Shown in pieces: positions 1 through 6,435 of a stretch of DNA of 12,566 nucleotides (positions within the stretch are counted from its first letter, which is position 1; every line of letters starts with the position of its first letter). A program made the translations under genes and the position numbers. The stretch spans positions 1 to 12,566 of the forward strand of contig JAFGKO010000070.1 of the NCBI GenBank assembly GCA_016928525.1, in the 5' to 3' direction. Below the pieces are notes generated by a model. That model had not been told where the DNA came from. It made no database searches and saw nothing but the letters and a program-made list of their open reading frames with translations. Source of the stretch: Anaerolineales bacterium. Lineage in GTDB: Bacteria > Chloroflexota > Anaerolineae > Anaerolineales > Villigracilaceae.

Positions 1-102
1 GATCAGGATGAAACCCTGATGGTAACATACCCTCCGGATAAGGGGATGTTGATCATCGGTCGCAATGGTAATTCCCCAAAAGTTATCGCCGCCGCCGAGT
101 AA
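1..102 (+). CDS. C-terminal end of an unidentified protein (partial)
   Basis: Frame 1 is open from the first base to a TAA at 100-102 and encodes the last 33 residues of a protein, ending in KVIAAAE. The stretch contains a short predicted beta-strand (GMLIIG) but no recognisable motif, so no function can be given. That it is a real gene end is supported by the strong intrinsic terminator downstream on the same strand (227-259). It converges with the large minus-strand operon and is probably unrelated to it. The 5' part lies outside the window. Confidence 0.5.
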   Translation, partial: DQDETLMVTYPPDKGMLIIGRNGNSPKVIAAAE

Positions 103-226
103 GGCGTTGCTTGGTATGCGGTGAAATCCTCCCTCAATCATCACCGGCAGGTGGGCGGCGACGCATATATTGTTCAAATGCTTGTCGGCAACGAGCCAAA
201 CGTGAACGTGACAAACAACGCATTTT

Positions 227-259
227 CAGCCCTGGATAGTCCGCCAGGGCTGTTTTTTT
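227..259 (+). terminator. Rho-independent terminator of the plus-strand gene
   Basis: A perfect 9-bp stem (CAGCCCTGG at 227-235 pairs with CCAGGGCTG at 244-252) with an 8-base loop is followed directly by seven T residues (253-259). The T tract is only on the plus-strand 3' side, so it acts for the plus-strand gene that ends at 102. There is no matching T tract for the minus strand. Confidence 0.85.
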
Positions 260-340
260 GGTTCGTCAATGGATTGCGAAATCTTCTCTCAAAATCGAAC
301 GGATGAGCAATTCGGCCAGCACACCAGTCTAGAACTTTAT

Positions 341-369
341 TTTGGGTGAACAGTAAATGTTCACCCGAA
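341..369. repeat. Inverted repeat, possible hairpin downstream of the operon
   Basis: GGGTGAAC (344-351) and GTTCACCC (359-366) are perfect 8-base complements separated by 7 bases. The pairing extends to 11 bp through two A/T pairs and one mismatch that would be G:U in one RNA strand. No T tract follows on either strand. It lies about 155 bases past the operon's last stop codon, so it could be a processing or weak termination hairpin, or a protein-binding site. The function is unknown. Confidence 0.4.
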
Positions 370-461
370 CGATGAGGTGGTCCTTGCTGGGTAGACTGGG
401 CGGCATCCTGCAATCGTCAAGCTGCCTACCCCATTTTTCGTCTGGATTGGATTCTTCAAAC

Positions 462-477
462 ATGCAAGTTCTTGCAT
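462..477. repeat. Short palindrome near the operon 3' end
   Basis: ATGCAAG (462-468) and CTTGCAT (471-477) are complementary with only 2 bases between them. Read on the minus strand it is followed by TTTG, about 45 bases after the stop of the last operon gene. It might be a weak terminator or an operator-like palindrome. The evidence is thin. Confidence 0.25.
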
Positions 478-522
478 CGAAGAACCACTATGATAATCAA
501 TTAAGCAAGCAATTGAGGTTGA

Positions 523-1671
523 CTATAATTCCAACCGCTTCCCATTAGAGTCGCGCAATGCAATGGGGGATGATGTGCTCGAGTTCGCAACCAATTCAGA
601 CTCACCGCGCTGTCCTAAGACATGAATAGCTTCAGACACCACATCCACATCGCTATCCCGGAGGGCGTTACTTAAGACCGTTCGGTCAACAACCTGTTTC
701 TCTGCGCCGAAGTTCCTTATAGCTTGCCAGCGGATGAACCAGAACGGGTGATTAAAGGTCGTCTGAAAAACAAGTCCTGGCTCCTTGTCACTGTGACACA
801 ATGCCACTGCCGCGAGCATTTGTACTGCTCTATCTGAATGATCAAGGCAGGTTAATAAAAGCTGTGTGTATTCGAGATAGCGCAAGGCCAATACGGCTGA
901 ACGCCGGATACTGAAACAAGCATCATCTAGCATTCGCACAAGAAAGGTTTCACCGTCAAGTATATTGGGGAGGGCATCTGGGGAGACTGTTACCCCCATT
1001 CTTTCTTCGAATTCCCGTGCCTTCATATTAATATACTGTTCTGCTGCTGCCCATAGAGGATAGCCCCCCTGCTGGATTTCATTGAGAAACTGCCTTGCTC
1101 CCGGCCAATCTCCCTCATGCAAGCAGCCGTTGAACGCCTCAATCCATGTATACAGGCTCAAGCAGGCATTGATCTCGAACTGGCGGCGTATAGCATCCAA
1201 GGTATCTTCGATCGCTTCCCCTACTATCGGAATTTCGCGTACCCCATCACGCTCAATCATAAACGCGCGGAAGCGAAAATTGGCTTCAGCCTGTACCGTT
1301 ATATAGACTACTCCTGGGGGTACTTCCCAGGCAGCGAACAGATCCGCGACACGTGGGTTGGCGTTATTGTTTATGGATTGATAGATAGCGCTGACCTCAA
1401 GTCCGCTCTGTGAAATGTTTTGAAGAACTTCGTTACGGTGGTTCGGATCGGGTAAAAAACCCCGCGCGCTCCGTTCAGATTGAAGGAGATTATGCAGGGG
1501 ATAAGTGGCAATGCCTCGTCCGCTCTCCCCGGCCAGCAAACCATATGCAACGCGGGGTGCTTGCCCTTGAACGTGGCTCAAGATAGCTTTTCGAGCTTCA
1601 GACTCAAGAAAGTATTTTCCCAGCGGATCAGAATCTATAGAACGGAATCGTCGAAGAATTCTCTTTCTCAT
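523..1671 (-). CDS. Degenerate JAMM (MPN-minus) domain fused to HEAT-like repeats
   Basis: The product has 382 residues. Residues about 20-152 follow the layout of Mec/CysO-hydrolase-type JAMM peptidases: a helix, a GLLAG strand at 44-48, NLLQS at 61-65, GLEVSAIY at 90-97, then the metal-site region. There the expected His-x-His is replaced by Q98-S99-I100 and the expected Ser by R107, while D110 is kept. It should therefore not bind zinc or cleave isopeptides. Residues about 240-360 form HEAT-like helical repeats with motifs such as SIRRSAVLALRYL and DSDVDVVSEAIHVLG. This is the last gene of the operon, 18 bases after the TIR gene. A likely role, by analogy with eukaryotic MPN-minus partners, is as a scaffold for the active JAMM encoded two genes upstream. 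The start has only a weak ribosome site. The domain call is mine from the motif layout and was not checked by profile search. Confidence 0.72.
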   Translation of the reverse strand: MRKRILRRFRSIDSDPLGKYFLESEARKAILSHVQGQAPRVAYGLLAGESGRGIATYPLHNLLQSERSARGFLPDPNHRNEVLQNISQSGLEVSAIYQSINNNANPRVADLFAAWEVPPGVVYITVQAEANFRFRAFMIERDGVREIPIVGEAIEDTLDAIRRQFEINACLSLYTWIEAFNGCLHEGDWPGARQFLNEIQQGGYPLWAAAEQYINMKAREFEERMGVTVSPDALPNILDGETFLVRMLDDACFSIRRSAVLALRYLEYTQLLLTCLDHSDRAVQMLAAVALCHSDKEPGLVFQTTFNHPFWFIRWQAIRNFGAEKQVVDRTVLSNALRDSDVDVVSEAIHVLGQRGESELVANSSTSSPIALRDSNGKRLEL

Positions 1672-1689
1672 CTCTGAAACGATGCCCTA

Positions 1690-2388
1690 CTAACTTTCGT
1701 CACTACCGCCAGCCTGTTTGCGGATGGTAGCGACCACACGGTCAAGGCCGCGTTGCCATCGAGTGTAGTGCGAAAAATCTTCAAATATGAACGGCTTAAG
1801 CTGATCGGGCATTTCAACTTTTTCTCGCATCAAGGGTATCACACGGTTGCGAGAACTGGTTGGATCACGTGTAAGCACAAGCAGATTCTCAAAATTACCC
1901 CATTCGCTGGCCAACCATGCGGAGGTTACAACCAGTAGTGTCACACGGCACTCTCGGAGCGTCGCCTCAGTGATACTGCGAATAATAGGAGCGCCTACGT
2001 CAAAATCACGATCAGTTTTTACTGTGATACCGTGCTCTTGTAGCTTGGGAACCAACCATCCAAATATCCATTTACTGTTTTTGTGACTGTAACTGATAAA
2101 AACATCATGGGTGTATTGTGGGTTGGGCGGCTGGTTGCTAGGGGGCGGCTGTTCGATAGGCGGCGCAAGTTCAATAGGAGTCGGGGGCGCTTCTGTGGAT
2201 GTTGTTCCCTTTGATGCTTTGGTTGGGTCGGAAACTTCCGCCCACGTTTCAATCGCGCCATCAGTCTTTTGTAACGCTTGCTCGCGTTTCAAATCTTCCG
2301 GATTCCATGATGTAATCAAATCGTTGATCGATTGACTGCCCGGTATTATTTCAGGCTTGGAGGGAGCCTTCTTTTTGTTCCGCGCCAT
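1690..2388 (-). CDS. TIR-domain protein with a disordered N-terminal region
   Basis: With the start chosen here the protein has 232 residues. The first 90 or so are charged and then proline-rich and look disordered. A TIR domain follows, beginning at DVFISYSH, with the glycine-containing DFDVGAPI loop, then TSAWLASEW and a Glu four residues beyond that segment's Glu, in GNFENLL, the position of the catalytic Glu in NAD-cleaving TIR domains. NADase activity is thus plausible but unproven; a protein-binding role is the alternative. An upstream ATG at 2403 would add five residues, but GGAAGG (2396-2401) sits 7 bases before the ATG at 2388, and the upstream ATG has no ribosome site. The gene lies between the active JAMM and the dead JAMM-HEAT genes. 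TIR proteins in bacteria are commonly defence effectors or signalling adaptors. Confidence 0.85.
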   Translation of the reverse strand: MARNKKKAPSKPEIIPGSQSINDLITSWNPEDLKREQALQKTDGAIETWAEVSDPTKASKGTTSTEAPPTPIELAPPIEQPPPSNQPPNPQYTHDVFISYSHKNSKWIFGWLVPKLQEHGITVKTDRDFDVGAPIIRSITEATLRECRVTLLVVTSAWLASEWGNFENLLVLTRDPTSSRNRVIPLMREKVEMPDQLKPFIFEDFSHYTRWQRGLDRVVATIRKQAGGSDES

Positions 2389-2395
2389 TGCCGCA

Positions 2396-2401
2396 CCTTC
2401 C
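2396..2401 (-). promoter_or_regulatory. Ribosome binding site deciding the TIR start
   Basis: On the minus strand GGAAGG lies 7 bases before the ATG at 2388-2386. It overlaps the alternative upstream ATG at 2403-2401, which makes the downstream start the better choice. Confidence 0.65.
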
Positions 2402-2406
2402 ATTAA

Positions 2407-3498
2407 TTAGTAGAAGTATATCGTAGATATAGGGTCCAACTGATGCTGATTCCAGTGAAAAATAAGCGTATCGCGCCCGGCGTTGCCGATTACAAGCGCG
2501 ACATGCCAGGGGGCCTGCCATGTCCTACTATGAAAAGCCACGTCTTCCGGGCTTAAAAAGGGGGAATGCACAGGATGAGTATGATACCAACCCAGGGTAC
2601 GCCGACCTTTGTATTGCGTTTCCATAATCTTACTGAAGTCGTCCTCGTAACTAAAAGAAAGCGATATTTCATTTCCTGTGGCAGCTTTGGCCGGGATGTG
2701 ACCGTTAATCACAATGAATGGTTTCGTAGACTCGGCATTTCGGTGAGCCTGGCCGACTAACACGCCGCCAATTTCACGATCGGGTGTGTCGTGTGCCGCC
2801 TGGATGAGTTCTTTGAAAACTTTACGCTTGAAGAAGATCAATAATGCATCTTCTTTAGCGGAATTATTCATGGGTTGTGCGCGTCCTGAACGCGGGGGGG
2901 GCCGCTTGGTTAAGGTATTAATATCGTAAGTTTCTACGGCTCCTCCTATTGCCATCACTTCTTTAGAAATTATAGGAAACAATTCTTTTCCAGGGAAGCT
3001 TTCACCTCTACATAGGATCGCCTGATATTGGATGCCATTCGCTGTCGGCCATGCGCCCATAGATGTCAGATAGGTTCGCGCGCTGGCAAACCAGTTATCA
3101 AAAAAAGACAGTCGGATATTAGCAGATAGAGGCTGTTCTATTTCGCCTGTCGGCAGAATGGTCGCAAAATGAAGTGTAAAATAGTCCAGGGGCTGATCGG
3201 ATAAAGGGGATTCATCCCACATAACGCGCAGCCAGGGCAGTTCAGTGCGCGCCGCGTTCGTCCATATGTCTGCGATATGGGCCAAATCAAGATGAGCGTG
3301 TGAACCGGACGGATCGGCGTAACCCGGTTCTAACAAGGTAATCAACAAACTGTTGGAACGAAAAATCCCGCGTTGAGAAAATTTCTTAGCCAACCTCGCT
3401 ACAATCTCAGCTAAGACCGTCAGCCGCAAATCTCGTTCGTATATCAACTGGTTGCTGTCAGCATTTACCATTTTCAGGGTAAAGTAGTACATACTCAT
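2407..3498 (-). CDS. JAMM/MPN+ metallopeptidase with a long N-terminal region
   Basis: The product has 363 residues. The C-terminal domain (about 218-355) has an intact zinc peptidase site: E242 in REIGGVLVG, then H306-T-H308-P, S316 and D319. This is the signature of JAB/JAMM enzymes that cut isopeptide or peptide bonds after ubiquitin-like modifiers. The roughly 210-residue N-terminal region is not a known JAMM part. It contains two stretches (about 3-75 and 106-195) with a beta-hairpin followed by a helix that could be beta-grasp-like; this is tentative. A linker rich in Pro and Arg (about 199-210) precedes the peptidase. Its start overlaps the stop of the Ubl gene by ATGA, implying coupled translation with the likely substrate. 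No strong Shine-Dalgarno sequence is present, as expected for coupling. A second ATG lies at codon 3. Likely role: removal or maturation of the Ubl. Confidence 0.88.
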   Translation of the reverse strand: MSMYYFTLKMVNADSNQLIYERDLRLTVLAEIVARLAKKFSQRGIFRSNSLLITLLEPGYADPSGSHAHLDLAHIADIWTNAARTELPWLRVMWDESPLSDQPLDYFTLHFATILPTGEIEQPLSANIRLSFFDNWFASARTYLTSMGAWPTANGIQYQAILCRGESFPGKELFPIISKEVMAIGGAVETYDINTLTKRPPPRSGRAQPMNNSAKEDALLIFFKRKVFKELIQAAHDTPDREIGGVLVGQAHRNAESTKPFIVINGHIPAKAATGNEISLSFSYEDDFSKIMETQYKGRRTLGWYHTHPVHSPFLSPEDVAFHSRTWQAPWHVALVIGNAGRDTLIFHWNQHQLDPISTIYFY

Positions 3499-3803
3499 GA
3501 TCTTGCTGCCGTAGGTATATAGATGAGATACAAAGTCTCCGCGTCTTGAATTTGGGCTTGCTCAAGCGTATGCGCCGGTTCGATAACCACGTTATTTTTC
3601 TGGCGTTTGAAACGATATTCGTACCGGTTGCCCCTATGATCACTCAACTTATGATCAAAGCGGTGGATGGCAACGGTGGCCGCCAAATCTCCGGAAGGAA
3701 AGTCCAAAGGTAGTGCCAGGGGTAAGCTCGTTCTTTGCTGACTAATAAAGTCCACGACATGCACTTTTACACGCGGAATGTCATCAGAGTTATTTGGGGA
3801 CAT
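3495..3803 (-). CDS. YukD-like ubiquitin-fold small protein
   Basis: A 102-residue protein with a beta-grasp layout: strand at 12-20, strand at 27-33, helix near 36-50, and the closing segment TLEQAQIQDAETLYLIY at 79-95, which has the form seen in ubiquitin-like YukD proteins (a loop, a short helix, Asp, then the last strand). The tail after the last strand is only IPTAARS: there is no terminal Gly-Gly or even a Gly. It either is not conjugated by a classical Gly carboxylate or uses a different C-terminus. AGAAAGG (3816-3810) lies 6 bases before the ATG. It follows the duplicated-domain gene by 45 bases and overlaps the JAMM gene by 4 bases. YukD-like Ubls have been proposed as modifiers in prokaryotic E1-E2-RING systems, which fits this context. 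Confidence 0.75.
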   Translation of the reverse strand: MSPNNSDDIPRVKVHVVDFISQQRTSLPLALPLDFPSGDLAATVAIHRFDHKLSDHRGNRYEYRFKRQKNNVVIEPAHTLEQAQIQDAETLYLIYIPTAARS

Positions 3804-3848
3804 ATCGAACCTTTCTATGGACTGAACTGGTTAACCTGATCCAAGAAT

Positions 3849-4727
3849 CTACCAGTCAAAAACAACTACTTTGGGTGGGAGGAGATCGCCCGACTTTAGA
3901 AATTCCTCCAAGCGCTCACTGTTGGCGAGCAAAATCACTTCTTGAGAGAAACGATCGAGATAGGTCGCCATTCCTTGCATACACACATTGAACAGGGGAA
4001 AATCAAGCTGTTCTGTTGGGCATTGGATAGTGAGCATAATGTTTCCTTGCCCGGACAGCCGAAATTTTGCCATGATCATATAACGATTCAGATGGAGCAG
4101 GTAATCACAAATCGCTTCAAGGTGGGGGAGTTCACGTATCCTGATAGGAGATTGGAAATGGGTCCAATGAGCCGTAAAATGCATATACACGCTGTCAGGT
4201 TCCCCTCTATGGCCTCGGTATCCAAAATGCCAGCAACTGTCTTGTGGAGAATCGGCCAATATCCAACCGCTTACATTGATCTGGTATAAATACTGCCAGA
4301 TGCGTTCTTGGGGAATATAGAGCAGCATTTGGTTCGCCTGCTGTTCCGTCCCAGCATCTTCATCTCTGTATAAAGACTGCAGGGCTTGCGTGATCGTTGT
4401 CAAGAGAAGTTTGAATGCTGAAAAGGTCAAATGATTGGTGGGCCATTGCGCGCCAAGAATTGTGCGATTTTGAGCATCTTTATACAGTTTTGCCATCAGC
4501 AGGCGGCTATTGTGCCACAATATCGAAAAGTTGCTCTTTTCGGGAGGAATATCCATCAGAGTCCCGGCGTAAATCCAATTGGCGCTGAGGCTCACATCAA
4601 TCGGGAAGGCTTCGAACCCTCCGCAGACAGCACGCCAGCGATTTTTGTCGGTTTGCGATGACTGCCACTTGTCACACATCAATTCTGCAAAGTATTCGTT
4701 TATCAGTCCAGCCGTGTTCATCGTCAT
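3849..4727 (-). CDS. Unknown protein with an internal duplication, possibly YbjN-like
   Basis: A 292-residue protein that I cannot assign firmly. It contains two similar halves. Residues about 67-122 and 208-262 share the pattern of hydrophobics, Asn, four residues, then Met-Ala-Lys (N73 with MAK 78-80, and N214 with MAK 219-221), followed by a strand, a Pro-Thr turn (PTNHL, PTEQL), a Phe-containing stretch and a long helix. The layout resembles YbjN or type III secretion-chaperone-like folds, which bind other proteins; this is inference from pattern only. There are no catalytic motifs, signal peptide or membrane segments. The ATG directly abuts the E2 gene stop (TAAATG), so the two are probably translationally coupled. 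A second ATG at codon 3 is possible. It sits between the E2 and the Ubl, so an adaptor or chaperone role is a reasonable guess. Confidence 0.55.
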   Translation of the reverse strand: MTMNTAGLINEYFAELMCDKWQSSQTDKNRWRAVCGGFEAFPIDVSLSANWIYAGTLMDIPPEKSNFSILWHNSRLLMAKLYKDAQNRTILGAQWPTNHLTFSAFKLLLTTITQALQSLYRDEDAGTEQQANQMLLYIPQERIWQYLYQINVSGWILADSPQDSCWHFGYRGHRGEPDSVYMHFTAHWTHFQSPIRIRELPHLEAICDYLLHLNRYMIMAKFRLSGQGNIMLTIQCPTEQLDFPLFNVCMQGMATYLDRFSQEVILLANSERLEEFLKSGDLLPPKVVVFDW

Positions 4728-5246
4728 TTACTCTTGCTGAACCCCCCGGTCACGCAAGGGAGTAGTATCGAGGGGTATCGCGTCCGGGTGGTCCCTCACC
4801 CACGATGCCGCCCTTCGGGAGCGATCGGTTTTCCACATGTTTTCGAGTCGATAATGTTGTGTTGAGGTGAACTGAATCATATCTGCAATGAACTCGCAGA
4901 GATAGGCAATACGGATATTGGCTCCAAGGGGCGTTCCCTTGACACAAGGCCCCATCTCAATATCAATATTAGGATGCAAAATGGGTGTTTTCCATTGGAT
5001 CTCAAAGGAATCCTCGGCCAGGGGATAATTGGGATGGAGGATGATTTCGGCTTTATGTTCGTTACGAAACTGAGGAATACCATCAATAACATCCTCCAAT
5101 CCTTTGCAGCGAAAGGTCACTTCGTAGTGGGTAGGGGGGGAGTTCAAAACCGAAAAATCGAACCGAGAGCTTTCGGCTTTCAGTTGCTCCATCAATTCCA
5201 ATTCTTCTTGCAACAGTTTGCGATAATCCTGCTCAAAGGTGGACAT
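4728..5246 (-). CDS. E2 ubiquitin-conjugating enzyme-like protein (UBC fold)
   Basis: The product has 172 residues, close to a minimal E2. The family hallmarks are in order: an N-terminal helix (1-26), strands, HPNYPL at 71-76, WKTPILHPNI at 85-94 containing the HPN triad (91-93), then the putative catalytic Cys101 in GPCVKG, eight residues after the HPN motif, and C-terminal helices (114-150). The HPN Asn, which forms the oxyanion hole in eukaryotic E2s, is present, so this is one of the more eukaryote-like bacterial E2s. It would take the modifier from the E1-like protein and pass it to substrate, probably helped by the RING protein. A strong AGGAG (5258-5254) is 7 bases from the ATG. It lies 40 bases after the E1 gene, the second-longest gap in the operon. 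Confidence 0.88.
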   Translation of the reverse strand: MSTFEQDYRKLLQEELELMEQLKAESSRFDFSVLNSPPTHYEVTFRCKGLEDVIDGIPQFRNEHKAEIILHPNYPLAEDSFEIQWKTPILHPNIDIEMGPCVKGTPLGANIRIAYLCEFIADMIQFTSTQHYRLENMWKTDRSRRAASWVRDHPDAIPLDTTPLRDRGVQQE

Positions 5247-5286
5247 AATCCTGCTCCTTTTTCACCGTGACCGTGTAGTGGTGTCG

Positions 5287-6435
5287 CTATGCCCATTTCA
5301 TGATTTCGGCAGCATCTGTGCTGAGTTCATAAAAGCGATAATCCTCGCCGCGACGCGCCACGAGAATTTCCAGAGGGGGAATCCCCAGGCTACTTAAGGG
5401 TTGATCGATCTGTGCTGATTCGGGACCTAATGATTGCACATAGGTTGGCTGTCGCTGGGACTGGCAATGTGGACAACATCTGTGCTCCGCGACCAGATCA
5501 TCACGATCCAACCATAGGTCTTCGCTTTGTCCGCATACCGGGCAAACTAACCGGGTGACAACACTCCGTCCCAATTCGATGTGCGCCCCTGGGCCAAGAT
5601 CGCTCGCCGCCCATTCGAGTATATCACTGAGCGTATAATCTGAGGAAGAGGCAGGCAAATCAATGATCGGCTGATCGATATAGGCGCTGTGGCTAAAACA
5701 AACCGCCTGCCGATCGTAGTGAAGCGGACTGGCCTCGCCTTGCAGCGCATTAAAGTACCAACCAGATCCCCCATACACCTGCCCTCGCATCAGGTTCACC
5801 ATTTGCTGGACCATCATCGCGCCCGTCACGGAAGCTATCAATGGCGTGGTAGGGACCGAAGCACCCGCGCTCAACACGGACGGATCGCTGCACGAGTTCC
5901 GTTTCGGACTGAACGCTTGGCGGTCTTCAGGAGACATCGTGCATTCATAACAGGCCCCCTCGGGAGGTCGAAATACTTTCACGATGCCGATATGTTCAGA
6001 AATTCCCCCATCGATCCAGGGCGTGCCCGCCATCCAGCACCGCCGATTGATGTGATAGCGCGCTGCGACGTTATCCACACATCCAAAAACAACTTTGGCA
6101 CGCCGGAAAACTCCCGTTCCGATATGTCGCGAAACGTCGGCATTCATCGTCATGATGCGCACATCGGGATTGATTTGCCGCAGCGTTTCAGCAGCTACTT
6201 CCGTTTTGGGTTTCCCTTGATGCTCTGCGCGGAACAACACAGAGCGCGACAGATTCGATAGAGCAACACGGTCAAAATCAACCAGGATAACGAAACCGAT
6301 GCCTAACAGAGCAAGATTTTTGGCAACCTCGTTACCGAGCGCACCCACACCAGCCACCATAACAACTGCCTGCCGCAGGCTCTCCTGATCCCATCCTTCG
6401 ATTTGCCGCAGTCGTTCATAACGATCTTCACTCAT
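5287..6435 (-). CDS. E1/ThiF-family ubiquitin-activating enzyme with C-terminal zinc ribbon
   Basis: A 382-residue adenylating enzyme of the ThiF/MoeB/UBA class. Seen are the nucleotide-binding GVGALG (29-34), D53 in VDFDRV, the NLSR motif with R64 (61-64), K75/K77, and D121 in GCVDN. Zinc-binding pairs are CYEC (162, 165) and, in the C-terminal part, CPVC (298, 301) plus C321/C324. C182, in NSCSDP, occupies the area where ThiF-like E1s carry their transfer cysteine; this is tentative. The last 50 residues contain a short strand pattern that might be a small beta-grasp/UFD-like domain. Role: ATP-dependent activation of the modifier C-terminus and transfer to the E2. It overlaps the RING gene by ATGA at 6432-6435, so RING and E1 are translationally coupled. 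Confidence 0.92.
   Translation of the reverse strand: MSEDRYERLRQIEGWDQESLRQAVVMVAGVGALGNEVAKNLALLGIGFVILVDFDRVALSNLSRSVLFRAEHQGKPKTEVAAETLRQINPDVRIMTMNADVSRHIGTGVFRRAKVVFGCVDNVAARYHINRRCWMAGTPWIDGGISEHIGIVKVFRPPEGACYECTMSPEDRQAFSPKRNSCSDPSVLSAGASVPTTPLIASVTGAMMVQQMVNLMRGQVYGGSGWYFNALQGEASPLHYDRQAVCFSHSAYIDQPIIDLPASSSDYTLSDILEWAASDLGPGAHIELGRSVVTRLVCPVCGQSEDLWLDRDDLVAEHRCCPHCQSQRQPTYVQSLGPESAQIDQPLSSLGIPPLEILVARRGEDYRFYELSTDAAEIMKWA

Larger units (their letters stand above)
103..522. other. Intergenic region between convergent genes
   Basis: About 420 bases separate the plus-strand gene end from the end of the minus-strand operon. The region holds the terminator at 227-259 and two inverted repeats (341-369 and 462-477). 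Short open frames here overlap the terminator, have no recognisable product and are judged spurious. No RNA gene was recognised. Confidence 0.6.

Noticed and set aside
121..413. Short open frames on both strands in the intergenic region (121-306 plus, 174-413 minus)
   Set aside because: Both cross the intrinsic terminator at 227-259, have no convincing ribosome site and encode no recognisable motif.
3804..3848. Internal promoter in the 45-base gap before the Ubl gene or the 40-base gap before the E2 gene
   Set aside because: I saw no convincing -35/-10 pair, and the gaps are just long enough for ribosome binding sites.
5689..6261. A 190-codon open frame on the plus strand
   Set aside because: It lies wholly antisense to the well-supported E1 gene. 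Its product is rich in Arg and His as expected from antisense reading, and has no domain.
2407..6435. The cassette as a CBASS type II (Cap2/Cap3) or Bil defence locus
   Set aside because: E1, E2 and JAMM are separate genes and there is no cGAS-like nucleotidyltransferase. The Ubl is YukD-like, and RING and Pup genes are present. It may be functionally analogous but is not that system.
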